A stretch of DNA of 64,000 nt from positions 9,380,514 to 9,444,513 of the forward strand of contig NC_090982.1 in NCBI RefSeq assembly GCF_040807025.1. The letters run 5' to 3'. Source of the DNA: Struthio camelus. Taxonomy: Eukaryota > Chordata > Aves > Struthioniformes > Struthionidae. Below are positions 12,701-53,400 of the stretch, piece by piece (positions within the stretch are counted from its first letter, which is position 1; each line of letters starts with the position of its first letter). Both the position numbers and the translations under genes were made by a program. The notes beneath the pieces are model-generated. The model was not told where the DNA came from. It searched no databases and saw only the letters and a program-made list of their open reading frames with translations.

Positions 12701-15261
12701 TAAATCTCTAGCCCATTTAAACCCCCAAGGACAGCCACACACCCAGAACACCCATTGATTTCTGGAGGAAGTGACAGGGACCTGCAGGAACCTAGATCCT
12801 AACAGTCACGGCCCTTTACTCTGAAAACTTAAATTCACAGGCTTTAAAAAAAAAAAATTTAGCCTTAAGCTACGATATATACGAATATGCATATGTGCAA
12901 AAGAAGCACAGTAGCAAGGTAGTAGTGCAATTAACAAAGATCATTCTTTAAAAAACTATTTTTGGCAAAATCTGTAACTGTGGAGACTTTTATATGACTC
13001 ACAAGCTTTAAAATTGCTGCAATTAGATATAAGCCAGAGTCAAAGGTATGATTACTGATTTCCTTATGGCAGAAAGCACAACCAAATGGCTTCTGGTCAA
13101 ATTGATGCTGAATATAAATCATGTTTTTGATAAAAGAGAAAATAGAAACCTGCTCGAGGTCCAAATACTGCTCTGGCAACACAACGTAAGGTTGTTTCAC
13201 TAGGTAAGAACTTAATTCATTGGATAAGAACATGCACCTATAACCAAGTAAACTGGATTTTCTGTGAAATTAAAAGTATGCATAATAGAACAAGTTTTTC
13301 AGAGTGGTTAAAGCAGTCCTCTTTTTCTCTCCTTCATCAGTTTGATTTGCGTAACACCAGCACAGAATGTGTTTTAAACATGATGACAAGAACAAGTTAT
13401 CTTGACTTCTTTCTGCTTTCCAAACAGTTATCCAAATCGTGGCAAGGGGTGATACATACACAGTTCTAAAAATGAAATGAAAGCCACTCTTGCCCTATCC
13501 ACTCACCCAAAAAGGTGAGTCACGGATGGTGGTGAGAGTGTCTCCCATGTCATCTGGTGAGCTTGCTGGTGAAGAGACAGCTGTAGGGGTGATAGAAAGT
13601 CAGTAACGTTTCCCAGTCTAGTCTGACGCTGGCTTTTACTGCTGCAGCTTGATGTATACAAATATACTCCCTTTCTGCAGCATTTTGGCACTTCCTAGCG
13701 CTAAAGAGCACACAACGCAGCCATCAGGAGCAATGTTCCCGCTTGGTGTCCCCACCACCCCCTGGGAGCAAAGTGCTGCGAGATTTTGCTCTCTGCTTTG
13801 TTTTCTACATCAGAACTGGTAACAGACGCAGGACGGCTGTGTGGGAAAGCAGCATGGTCAGAAAAGTAGGATTCACATTTGGGCCTGAATGTGGTCTTCT
13901 CAGTTCACTGTGGGAGCAAATTGCAGAATGACAAGCTTATTGCCAGTACAGCTCCGAAGCTTGCACACGCAGGGTTCACCCCCCTTGTAAATACCACCGT
14001 GGGTTTTTAGCAGAGCTTCTGATGTCCAAGAAGATAAGCAGTTACTTTAGTGGACAAGAGATGCAGAAAATGGCAGGGATGGAGCGGGGGGATCAGATGG
14101 GTGTTAGCATCCTAGTGTCATCGATACTAAACTTTCACTCATTCTGTTAAACCAGAAACCCACTCAGATCCTAAGCAAACTTGAAATTTATGAAGAAGTC
14201 AGTCTCAGCTTCATGTACTTTGTGTGACCGATTCTCAGACAGAGACGCTGCTGCGTTGTAAATCTGCCACAGCTGGTTCAAGGCTTGTGCCTTCGGGACC
14301 ACAGGTTTTGCGCTGAGATACTTCTGATGGGAGAGGAGGGAGTGTGTGCCGCAGCTCGGCCATCTGTAACACAGGACAGCATGCACCAACTGTATTTGGT
14401 TGTGTGTCTCTGGCAAAATGAGGGGTATTGTTGTTTTTCCTTTTTTTATTTTTTTTTTACAGCTGCTGCTGTTTGCCAGCAGTCTGGTGTCAGAGAGAAG
14501 ACCTTGATTTCATGACAGTTTGGCAAATCAGGGAGATACCTCTTTAACTAGCAGATACAAACCAAATAAGAAAAAGTCCACACAAAATTAGATGCTAAAA
14601 GTGAAGAACGACAGGAAAAGGAGACCAGAATGGTGCAATAGCAAAAACAGGAGGGTGGGCTTGTTTGGGACTGCTATGTTGAGAAATGTCTTCCTGCCCG
14701 GCAGAGGCACTTGACCTGTCCCTGAGCCCCATGGGATACTCCCTTGCACCAGGGTGCTGGCCTGGTACGAGTATGAGACCATATCTGCAGAGCCAGACCA
14801 AAACAGCTCTGAGAGCGCTCACAGTAACTTCATGCAGCTCAAGCCACCTGTATTTGTGCCAGCTGGGAGGAGGATGGCTTCAATGGGTCCTTATGCCAAG
14901 GCGACTTTGTAGGACAAGCTATTTAATAAGGACTTAGAGAGGGGAAGAGGAAAGAAACAGAAGAACAGAAGTGTACAGACCCCTTGAACAAAGATTTCTC
15001 TCCCAGTTGAGCAAATGGTCCAACCTCCACAGCAAGTAAAACACCAGTGAAGGCAGATCATCATGTGCAAAGCTTTTCACTCTGCCAGTCAGCAGGAAAA
15101 AGCTTGTTTGGGCAGCAATGCCACACACATCAGCAACCCCCCCAAGGGTTGAACTATCCAGTCCTCCCTGCCTTGACTTACCAATCTCTATCCTGTTGCC
15201 CTGCTGCAGTTGTAACTCACAGTATTTTTGGGTGATGACAAATCACAAGTAAAACAGGAGA
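3763..15261. other. Non-coding interval downstream of KANK1
   Basis: About 11.5 kb of mostly AT-rich sequence without a supportable exon. Slightly GC-richer patches lie near 8050-8150 and 11140-11400. The longest open frames (12255-12653 plus; 12931-13233 minus) are not recognised. A short direct repeat of TATATTTAATTGGYCCAA type is at about 5617-5650. From gene order this should face DMRT1. Confidence 0.55.
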
Positions 15262-15284
15262 GGAGTAAAACAGCATAATGAAAT

Positions 15285-15290
15285 TTTATT
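15285..15290 (-). terminator. Distal poly(A) signal AATAAA for KANK1
   Basis: The minus strand reads AATAAAATTTCATTATG. It is followed within 50 bases by T/GT-rich sequence (TGTTTTACTTGTGATTTG), a fair downstream element. This is the best end for the transcript. Confidence 0.55.
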
Positions 15291-15437
15291 CTGAAAATAT
15301 GGCAAGAGTCTAAGGCACTTCAAACATTTAAATACACATGACTAAAGTGAATGTGACAAGGTAATAGCATTCCATAAATATGCAGCGAGAACTACACTCA
15401 ATTCCACTCAAGGGAATATATAGCTGGTACCTCTAAT

Positions 15438-15443
15438 TTTATT
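15438..15443 (-). terminator. Proximal alternative poly(A) signal AATAAA
   Basis: The minus strand reads AATAAAATTAGAGGTACC about 750 bases after the stop. The downstream sequence is less GT-rich than at the distal site, so it may be a minor or unused site. Confidence 0.35.
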
Positions 15444-16194
15444 CTCCAATAAACATGTATGGAGCTTATGGACTGACACAGTTAATAAAAATATGGTAAC
15501 AGGACATGTAATTCTTCATGTAGTTTTTAATTATTAAGGAATATAAAATGTTGAAAATACTGTGCGAGTTAATTTTATAGATACTATTATCTTTAATATA
15601 AAAAGTTATAATTATCCCCAATAAGCAACAACTTTCATGAACTTCAGACCTGACAAAGGGTCTGCTCTCTATTCCTAACCCATCCACCCACCAGCTCAAG
15701 CTCCGCGGAGCTGCCTATATAAGCAACTGCAACTTCTGAATTTCAAAATAATTAAAAACATCAAAATCATGTTGGAATGAAATTTATGAAAAAGGTTACT
15801 GTGGTAAAGTCTAGGCATAGCAAGTATAAATATGTTTTAGAATGATTAAAAATAAGCGACTGGGACCCTTCCACGGATAGCTTTAAAGTTCTTAAACTGT
15901 ACATGACATGGTAAAAGACAATATACAGCAAAGAAAAACAATATTTATGCCAATGTGTGGAAAGATGAGTAAGTGAGCAAAAGAATAGTTCTGGCTAACG
16001 GTCTCAGCCGACTACCACCTAACTAAACGCTTGCTTCAGGTTTACAGTTTTCTATCTTTAGCACTAGGTCTCTGCTTTCACTTTGCTGGTGAGTTCAGGC
16101 ACAAGACAATTACATTCAGTATCTGTCTCAGTAAAACAGTAACAATTAGCAGCTTAAAGATGGCATTAAGATTTTTACAGATATTCATGCATTA

Positions 16195-44213
<28,019 letters not shown>

Positions 44214-44435
44214 CTGCAGGAGGAGAAACAAAATCAGTAAGTGGAAAAGAAACTATGTCTCAGCAGGCTATGCACTGAAACACGAGTGTACAGACAAGGG
44301 TGCTCACAGCACACCGCTAGGCAAAAGCTGCTGTTACAGCCCAGAAAGCAGACCATTCTGCTGATCTACCTGTAACACAAAATCCCAATGAACTTTTCCA
44401 AAGTTAATCAGTAGGACTGCAAATACTGAAAGGTG

Positions 44436-44520
44436 CACACATATATATGTGTGTGTGTACATATATATGTATATATATACACATACACATATATATACAC
44501 GTGCGTGTGTAAATATATGC
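44436..44520. repeat. Alternating purine-pyrimidine microsatellite (CA/TA/TG)
   Basis: An almost unbroken run of ACACATATATATGTGTGTGT-type alternation about 220 bases upstream of the large KANK1 exon. Such tracts are polymorphic and can adopt Z-DNA or cruciform structure. Confidence 0.9.
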
Positions 44521-45135
44521 GCACACACTGATAACCTTATGAATAAAGAGGCAGAGACGTGGCACAGCCCATAGCACAAACTGTACTTCCACAAATCCCT
44601 CCAGTATTTCCGCGTCACATCAAGCTTGCACGCATGCTAAGCTGTCATAGAAAGATTACAGTGTATTGCCGTGAATCATCTAAGAGACCGACTTCTCCAG
44701 AGGGTACATTAAAACAGGCTACCCAACCCCAACCCCCCTCCTTAAGCTATCAATGCCAGTAGACTTTAAACTGATCTACAGTTATTTTATTGCTTTGCAA
44801 ACTGCTGCCGTAAGAGCAGCATTATCAGCTCGCTCTTGCTTGAGATCACACTACTTCGACCAGCGGCTCTGTCTCTTATACTCCCAACCTGCATGGAGCC
44901 CACACACTAAAAATATGCAGCTGGACCTGTTTCCAGCCGCGTCTCGAATTCCACCACCAAAAGAGAAACCGTCGTCTCGGATGTCAGGGAAATTCGGACG
45001 TCCCCCAGACACAGCACTCGCATGTCTCCAGCGCAATCTAAATAAAACTTCACCACATCTCCCGGGCTTCTGCAGGCAGAAGATTTAAATACTATATAAC
45101 CTGTTTCTCTTGTCCCATTTGGCAGGGGGGGAACA

Positions 45136-45163
45136 CCCCACCACCACCACCACCACCACCACA
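45136..45163. repeat. (CCA)n trinucleotide microsatellite
   Basis: About eight to nine uninterrupted CCA units after a run of G and A. The minus strand reads (TGG)n. It lies in the intron upstream of the large KANK1 exon. Confidence 0.9.
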
Positions 45164-48100
45164 CAACAGAACTTGCCACAAGTTATTAGAGGAGCTGGGT
45201 ACATTTGAGCAGCAGGAGGAATAATAAAAGCCAGCTTTCCGGTTACCTGAATTAGCTACATGCCTCTGCCCCCACACTGTAAATTTTCCAGCCACGTATT
45301 ACTAGGCCTCCGGTAATTCTCCGCGCGGTCCCAGCTTCATGTGTCATAAACAAGCTCTCGGCTCACCAAAGCCCTGCCTCTCAACTCTCTCATTCTTCAC
45401 CCCATAAGGAAAAAAAAGCCCACATTAGTGTAAACTCAGCCAAGCACGGCACACCATTTCATAGGCTGAGCTTTCTCCAATGAGTTTGGTTTCAACCAGG
45501 GCTGGTGAGCACTGCCTTCTCCTCCTCCTAAGGTCCTCAGCTGTCCAACACGCTCGTCCATTTCCGCGGTAAGCGAACAGTTAATATTTTAAAGGTGCAG
45601 TATCCTCCACCCCTGCCACTTCCCGCGCCCCTCCCCTCCCCAGCAAACAGCAAAAGATCATTTGTATAAATCTGTCTGTCTGTTGCACATGTTCCTGGCT
45701 TTCTGCTCCTCCTTAAAAGCAGCAGCTCTGTCTCCGGGGCAAGTGGATGCAGCAGTTTTTATACACAGACGCTCTTGCATTTGCCCGTATAATCCACTGA
45801 GCTAAACTGGCTCCACATCCGTGTTTCCTCCGCAAAGACATGCAGGATGTAGTAGGCAGCTAAGTATCTGAACACAAATTTAGCTTTCTGCTCTGTTTTT
45901 AAATAGCTAGGTTTGAAAGTCGTGTCCTCTTACAGGAATATAAGCCTCAAAAGACAGAACCTCCCCCCCCTTATTGCATCTGCAGGAAGTGACTTAATGT
46001 TGCACTGAAAAGGTTTAGGGGAGGGGAGAAAAAAAAAAAAAGAAAGGCTCCTGTTTTTCCAGTTTCTTTGGCCATGCTTGAGAAAAGCCCTGTCTACATA
46101 CAACACAGTTGCTTTCAGAGTGATCCTTCACGCTTCTGCCTACCACGGGACACCCCAAGCCGCAGGATGATGCTTGGGGGAAACGCGCCTACCCCGGCAC
46201 TGCGAAAGAACGGGACGGCAGCGTGGACAGCGGGCAGGCATGGCACGACGGTAAAAGAAGCGGGGCTGACTTGAACACATCGGTATCTCAATCCTGCATG
46301 TGACAGCGTGCGGGCTGGCTCTTCGGCAGACACAAACAACCCCCCCACGGACCGCATGTTTCTGCTCAAAGACCAGGGTCCTGGTATGCCGCGGTATTTA
46401 CTTATAGATGCACCCGAAATAGCCGCCTAAATACCAACATGGAAGCAAAAATACATTTACACCTACTTATTCTAAGAACATATGAGCACATAGTCCTCTC
46501 CTGCAGGACTGCCTCAGGCTTGGACAGGGGAGAAGTCTGTTTGTTTCTGAACGAGACAGAGTGTACTTTTCTACTCAACTCCTCTTCCTCCCCAAATTCA
46601 TTGCTCTACTCCCGGGCTCCTCAGACAACCGGCGCTGTTTTCCGAACCCCACAGCTCCTCGCCCAAGGCTGGGTCTCCCTTCCTTCCCCTCCCCATCCCA
46701 GCTGTACCCCTGCTCTCACCCTCTGTCGTCTCCAGTCTCCCTTCTTCATTCACCTGCTCCACTAATTCTAACCCAAAATCTCGCTACGTCCTCAGCCCTC
46801 ATCCTGGGCTTTCTTCTAGTGGCTTCACCCAGCCCATATAGTTTCTAGCTCCACCATGCCGATTTTACCTGCTCCTCCGTTCTCCCCAGCTCTCTGCTCG
46901 TCTCAGTCCTTGTCTTCCTATTGCCGATTCTCCCATCCCAACACCAAGGAGGTCAGGCAGCTCCTCTAAGCTGGCCTTGGGCACAGTGTTTAAGTGTTGG
47001 ATGTGGGAGGGAGAAACAAATTACTTGGGAAGTCCCAGGACTCACAAATTAATGCATCTATGAAAAAATTATTCATAAAACTTCTAAAAAGACATGCAAA
47101 TCTCATGCTAAGTCATGAGAGCCAAACTGGAATCTCACATAATTGTTTTTTTTCATGAAATAGCATTAACATTGCTCAACAGAAGCCCATCAGAAATATA
47201 TAATTAAAACACATATAGACACACTGAATCCTTTACTAAACCTCTGTAACGCCTGCAGGCATTTAAGTGTCTTCACAATGAAATCCTTTCTGTCCTTAGC
47301 TTTAGCTGGCAGCACTGCCAGGACGCAGTTCATATCCACTGCTCCACAACCATGAGATTCTGTGTGAAGTGGATTGCACACTACTTCTCCTTAAAACAAT
47401 ACAAAGAACACTCCATCAACACAATCCTGGTATTATGAGCTGATCTTTGGAGCCATTCCTTGATACCGAAGACAAACAAGGATCGGGCATGCAGTCTAAC
47501 GACAACAAACGGAAAGCTGTGATGCAGCCTGCAGGAGCACAGGAGCAGTGCCAACCCTTTGTGCATTTTGCCGTCTCAGGGAAAGGGCCAAAATGGGTGT
47601 GCCTGTTAAGCATGGAACAAAGCAAAATGGATGGCTGTTTTCAGGCAATAAAAATGGTTCTGTTGGTTCCAAAAGAAAAAAAAAATCTATTAAAAAGGAA
47701 ATGAGTGCAGCACCTGATAAGAGCACAGCTCTTTCTGCTTTCAGCCCTTAGGTCCTGGATGACCTGTGGATGCCCTAACACCCTAGCTTCGGTGGGTGAG
47801 TACCAGGCGATACAGAAAGCAGCTACCTCAGATTAACCTCAGAGGAAGCTGTATCTATTTGCCCTTCAGCCAGAAAGGCATCTTCTTGCAAGAGATTCCT
47901 ATCCCCTTCACCCCAATGCACACAAAAGTAGCAGCAAGTACAGGACAGCACAAACGCTCTTTTTAGGCTTCTTGCCTCATCCTCCGACAGCCCATCATGG
48001 GCACTGCTGAAACTGGGAGAGCTGTTCCTCAGCGTCTCTACTGTACCTCAGGCAAATCTTAAATCACATCACTGAAACACAACATGTGAAGACACACACG

Positions 48101-49404
48101 CACAGATATACACACTTTTGTTTGTGCAAATGTTGCACACAGTGCTGTTTTGCTGTATAATGACTTCAAACGCGATGAGACACAAACATACCTATGTTTT
48201 TTAGGCTAAGTACCTGCAAAGTAAAATACTCTGCAAAGCATAACGGGCTCATTGTGTTACTGTCACTATCAACGCATTTCTCCAGAAGTACGCAAAGTCT
48301 TCCTTTCCCTCTCCGTACTGCATGATAATCATGAACTGGACACAAGCAGCATTTTAAAAACTGCACTCTTCTGTTCTCTTTTCCTGCGCTGCTGGGACTG
48401 GCTCTGTCCAAACATTCCAGTCTTGCCAACTTCCATTAAATTATATCCTATCCAATGCACTACACAAGAACACCAGTATACTAAAACATTGAATCAGCCC
48501 TACCAGAGTCCATGCTAATCATGTCTGCTCCCTGAACAGGAGAACCGGAAAAAAAACAGAACATTTAGTTCATGCGCTTAAAAAGGAGTTTTGGGGGAGA
48601 GAAAAGGGAGAGTAAGGTAAGAAATAGTGCAAACGGAGGCAGGCACAGAGTATTGGTTCTACAAGCTAGAGAAAGTTTTATTGCAATGGTGCCTTGGAGG
48701 GCCCAGAAAGAGCACAGAGAAACAGCTGAAAATACATCTCTGAAGCTAAGTCTAAGGTGCCTTGAAAAATACAGACCTCACATCTAAAACCTTCCCTCCC
48801 CATCTGGTTATGATATCTTCTCTAAGGCAATTTTCTCTTCAATCTGACTGCCACCAAAGAAATCTTTTCCATTGAAATAACGTTATGAGTAACAGTCTCC
48901 TTCCAGAGTTATTGCATACAAGAATCATAAAGAATGTTGCAGAGGAAAAAGACAGAAGCAATAACTGGCAGAAATGGAGTTGAATCAGTATTTTTATATG
49001 CTGAACTTCAGCTTGAAAGGTTATCAGGAGCAGGAGAAGAAGGGATAAAACTGAGCTCTGACCTTTTGGTTCTTTACTGCAATATAGAAGAAATCGATGC
49101 TTTTCCCCTTCTCCTCCCCCAGCTCCCAATACTACTTTTATGTATTTTTCCCTGTTCTTCAAGACATGAGTATCGGCCTTGCTTTCTGAAAGAAACCAAA
49201 AAACATTAGATCAACCACTTATTTAAAAAGAAAAAGCAGAATGGAATATTTAACACATATGCTTCCATTCTCCTTTTCAGGTGTTGGGATTCCTACGGGA
49301 GCTATAAAACCAGCTGCAAAAAAAAACCTTAGTCTTGCAGCACACTCAATTGGCAGGTTTCTTCAGGCTAACAATATACAGACGATGTCATGAAACTACT
49401 AGCT

Positions 49405-49535
49405 CTCCAATAACATAGATCTTCTAAATCTATGTTATTATCATATCTATGTTATTATAGATTATAGATATTATTTGATATGTATTATCAAATCTATGTT
49501 ATTATCAATCTATGTTGTTATCAACATAGATCTCT
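49405..49535. repeat. AT-rich tandem and inverted repeat (TCTATGTTATTA-type)
   Basis: The core ATCTATGTTATTATC or a close variant recurs about four to five times. Two copies sit against their own inverse: 49409-49420 pairs perfectly with 49428-49439 (12 bases, 7-base loop), and 49508-49517 pairs with 49522-49531 (10 bases, 4-base loop). The array can fold into hairpins or a cruciform. Confidence 0.85.
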
Positions 49536-50388
49536 AGCGTTTTCAAAGGCGGGAAAAAACCTGCAAAGCCCAAACAATCAAGGTATCAGATTTTTTTTAC
49601 TCCAAGAACAAAGAGGGGCAAACCTATTAAAACAGAAGGATGTTTCCCTATTTTGCCAAGGCACAACAGGAGCATCAAGTGTTTCATTTTTCCCTTTGCA
49701 GTTTAAATCAAAACATACTGCCATGCGGGGTTTTTGGTTGCTTGTGTGGTTTTTTGCTACTGCGAAGCACACCACAGGCACGGAGCACACCCTGCCTCCA
49801 TTTGATGCCCGTGTCCCAGAGGGAGGACAGCCACACCAGGAGAGGAGCGTCAAGCTGAGATGCCTTGCTCCTCAGCCCGGTGCACGGTGGTGGCCACAGC
49901 TACCCTCCCTACACAGCACCATGCCGTGATGCCTGGGTGACCCAGCCCCACCTGCATGAGCAATGACACAACCGCCCAGTACACTACGGGATACAGTATA
50001 AACACGGTTGATAACACCTTCCTCTTCTTTTCTCCTCTGGATGAATAGGGGGAAAATGCAGGAAAAATAACCAATAAAGACCCTTGTAAACAAGAAAATC
50101 TGTTTCGCTACTGCCCAGCTACAGCTATGCCTGAACCAAACTAGATTTACCGCCTGGTGGCTCTCAGGGTATGAAGCTACGCAATCCAACCCAAAACACC
50201 TCAGCTAGGGAGGTGATGTGACAACAGGTGAAAAGGATTTTCCTGTTACAGAGGAATTTCATTGGCTGTATGTTTTACTGAAGAAATAAATCTCCTTTCA
50301 AAACTGCTTACTGCAAATTTGATCTCAAAAACAAGGAGTTGAAGAGTAGTAAAGCATCCGTTTTTTTAGATTACTTCTCTTAATTTAC

Positions 50389-50491
50389 CTATCAATACTG
50401 CAGCTGGAGGACTGACTTTTAAATCGGACATCCAAATATTCAGCACTTGGGGTTGAGATTTGTAATTAAAACACACAGGACAGCAACTTCC
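50389..50491 (-). CDS. Candidate KANK1 start-codon exon (unproven)
   Basis: The large KANK1 exon begins in the middle of a codon and needs an upstream exon ending one base into it. This 103-base stretch fits. It has a long pyrimidine tract ending TATTTTCAG (acceptor, 50492), a good donor ATAG|GTAAAT (50389/50388), and its only in-frame ATG at 50431 gives MSDLKVSPPAAVLI plus one base. Joining makes the split codon GAA (Glu), matching the EK seen at this point in rodent KANK1, and a 1,347-residue protein. The mammalian N terminus is of similar length but begins MA-TTKVNG, which this peptide does not clearly match, and the ATG context is weak (T at -3). Other chance candidates exist (48504-48531; one ending near 54040), or the true exon may lie outside the window. 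Confidence 0.35.
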
Positions 50492-53400
50492 CTGAAAATA
50501 GTAAAAGAAGGAGGGTAAAGCCACAACAGCGTGCAGTTAGTGGGCTTTTCCTTCACTTTCAAGATGTGGAGACTTCTGCTCAGGTTCCTGCAGTGCCAAG
50601 CCTCCCAGAAGTGAGCTAAGGACACCACCACAAGTCAATGAGCACAAGCAGCTGCAAAGCCAAAGAGAGATGGTTCAGAGGACTGTTGTGTTTTGTCTGC
50701 ACTGTAAATACTTAGACCAGGGCACCAGGCTACAATGTCGTATTTACCGCAGTGCTTTACTAAGAGAAGGTCTTTTAACAGTGGATCTGCTGTCTTAACT
50801 CTGTGCTCGTTCTAGAAGCGAGAGCATGAAGGCTACGGAGAAAAAAAAAGTCAAAGCAAATCACAGCCACAATGCAAAGGCCATTAAAAGTAACATAAGC
50901 CTTTGCATTGGCTTGACTGGGCTTTGGATCAACCCTCCGGGAAAAGACTGCTTCAAGCAGAAGTTTCTCTGAACCTGAAAAATCTTTGCTGCTTAGCATT
51001 ATAATAAAAGGAATCAGCCTACTCTGGTCTTGATACCAGTGATCAGATGAATGCAGTAGTCTGGGTGTCCCACTGTCAGTGCTCCTCCAGGTTTAATTCC
51101 TAAACCACAGAAGCATTTCTTAAGCTTGTAGAAGAGAGCTTGGCTTTTCTGGGAGGGACAATTGCTATTTAACTCAACCTTTCGCGGGTTACCTACTGAG
51201 TCTGTATCTGAACACTATATAACCATTTTCAACAACTGTTTCTGCCAGCTGTCAATTAAAACCATATCTCAAAAACACACCCCGCAACCCCCTCTAGTCT
51301 TTTTAATATCAGAATGCCTTATATCAAGAATCTCTGAACTGAAAAAGCTGCATCTTGGAAAGAGACTCATTTAAAATATTAAATGCGGAATATAAGAAAG
51401 GCATGTAAATTAATTAACCTTGCCTAAAAGATTAATCTTGTTTATGAAAAATGTATTCCAGCAACAAAACTGGGTGAAGAGCATGTGGAATATGGCCCCT
51501 TATCAAAATTCACAAAATGTGCTTTATTTTCTTGACAGCTCCCTTACTGAGACCTATACAAGTCTACATTTAAATTCCCTTCACATTCTGGGAATAGGTC
51601 TCGTTTTGGCAGGTCTGTGGTGGGGCAACTTGTATGTGTACCACCTCAAGGCTGCTAACCACAAAAACTTGAAGACTAAGAGGCTGCTCTGTTTTGCTCC
51701 TATCCCTGCTTCTGACTCACAGACCTCAGGGGAAATCAAACCAAGACTGGCAGGAAATAGGGCATGGGTGGGAAAGTAAAAGAATATAGTTGTTAATTTA
51801 TTCCAAATTGCCCTACTAGCAGTAAGGAAAAACAGAGAAGATGCCCTGGTGGGGGCTTCTGCTCCTGTTATCACAGCGTTGCCACCTCTAGGTAGAAACT
51901 TTCCTAAAAATGGTGGCCACTTAAAAAAAATTGCTGGGCCTGCACACAGCTCTGAGCATGACCAGCAGGTCCACAGTAAAGCAAGCCAGAAGCAAGGCCT
52001 TAGCTGCATTGCACTGATGCATCGGTGTCCTCCTCTTGCCCCTTCCCTAATCTTCCTCCTAAAATGATGCTTTGAGCAACACGCTGTGCTGCTGAAGAAG
52101 ACAAACCTCCCTCACGCAGAAAGCAAACAGCCTTCACCCAACTGGTGACAGGTTTTCAAGAAAAGGCACTCTTCTGCTCAACCAGGACAGTCCTCCGCCC
52201 AAAGGACACTCATTTCCTCATAGGAAAGTTAGCCTCCTCATCACACGAGTAACTCATTAAGGGTGACAAGGTGAGTCAACAGTCGTCCTCTCCTCTTGGG
52301 CTCAAAATTGGAGACATCTCAGTCCTGTTTAGGTAGTTTTGAAAACAAGATGCCAGCAAGGCAAGTCCAAACGGGTACAAATTTATTCTTTTCAAACACC
52401 TGATTTCATGCACTTTTTTTTCATCTTGCACTATCTATCTATTGAGAGCTGGCATTGCTATTTCTCTGAAGCATTAATTTCATTCACTTCCTACTACGTA
52501 CACAGCTATTGGCTCCAGGCACATTTGTGACAAGGGAAGAACGTGCAACTTGAAGATACTCCCCAAATCAGACTAACTCAGGCTTAGCAAATTATGTAAA
52601 ATATGGCAAAATATGGCAATAATCACGTTTTCTCAGCCTGGGAGAAAGCTGTATAACGTGCCCTACTGACCAAAGCAGGAGAGCAGCACAATTTCAGGCT
52701 GGCAAAGCCCTCCTCTCTGAAAACACCATCCTGACAGACTCCAGGAGCAAACACTGCTATCAAACTCACTTCTTCCAAGTGCTTCTCTAATTTAGTCAAT
52801 TAAATAGTGCTACTCAAAGCCTCCGACCATTGGGCAAATCACTACTGCCCAACGGAGGCAGCTGAAAGCGTCAGCCAAAGCTGGCACAGCAGGTACTTCT
52901 TCCTTAAAGAGTCACTGCTACAAGGTGGTAGGGACGGAAGTCAGGCTGATCGGTGCAGGTAGCAATGGGGGTGCCCTTGAGGCCAAACTTCACAGGTGGA
53001 AGCCTGCTCTTCTCTGCTGCCCAGGAGAAACCTTGAAGGTCCCAATGCCCCTGGCCAGCTGATGGGAAAGGGACACATTGCCCCACTCCTACAAAAACGT
53101 GTTACCCTACAGTGCTCTCTACCACTCCTTTAACACAGGTTCAGATTACCAAGAAAAAAAATAAAGATCAAGGTGTGCCTACACATGGCAAACCTCCAAA
53201 TTTTTCTCTTCCTTCCTCACTCATCCAAACAGTCTCCCCTACCACAGGAGTCAAAAGTGGCATGGGTGCAAGCCAGGCCTTTGCCTGAAGGTCTCTCTGG
53301 CCACAACCGGGCACCAGCATTACCCGCAGAAACTCAAGCAAAGATGACGATGTTTGCTTTCTACCCAGGAAAACCTTAATCACAAAAACAAAACAGGTAC

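Larger units (their letters stand above)
15262..16194 (-). other. KANK1: KANK1 3' untranslated region (approximate end)
   Basis: AT-rich sequence directly after the TAG stop, about 0.9 kb to the first strong cluster of poly(A) features. On the minus strand AATAAA occurs at 15443-15438 and again at 15290-15285. The end near 15262 assumes cleavage 15-25 bases after the distal signal. Length is in the range expected for this gene. No transcript evidence is available here. Confidence 0.6.
44214..50388 (-). other. Probable KANK1 intron upstream of the large exon
   Basis: About 6.2 kb to the candidate start exon. It contains the CA/TA and CCA microsatellites and the hairpin repeat at 49.4 kb. GC-richer patches are near 45300-45760 and 46130-46260. 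A minus-strand TATAAAAA is at 45756-45763, with no clear exon after it. Confidence 0.6.

Noticed and set aside
12931..13233. 100-codon minus-strand open frame, FCHKE-containing
   Set aside because: A single cysteine pair is not enough for a zinc finger; no homology recognised and no splice context.
45246..45295. Minus-strand stretch ending TTCAG|GTAACC, phase-compatible with the large exon
   Set aside because: No ATG in the open frame before an upstream stop; could at most be a non-coding exon.
46020..46072. Minus-strand ATG beginning MAKETGKTG, considered as the KANK1 start exon
   Set aside because: It resembles the MA-TTK start slightly, but no GT donor follows in the right phase and the frame runs into a poly-T tract.
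46183..46232. Minus-strand peptide MPARCPRCRPVLSQCR with a phase-compatible GT
   Set aside because: Weak donor (GTAGGC), Cys/Arg-rich peptide unlike KANK1, and one of several chance phase matches.
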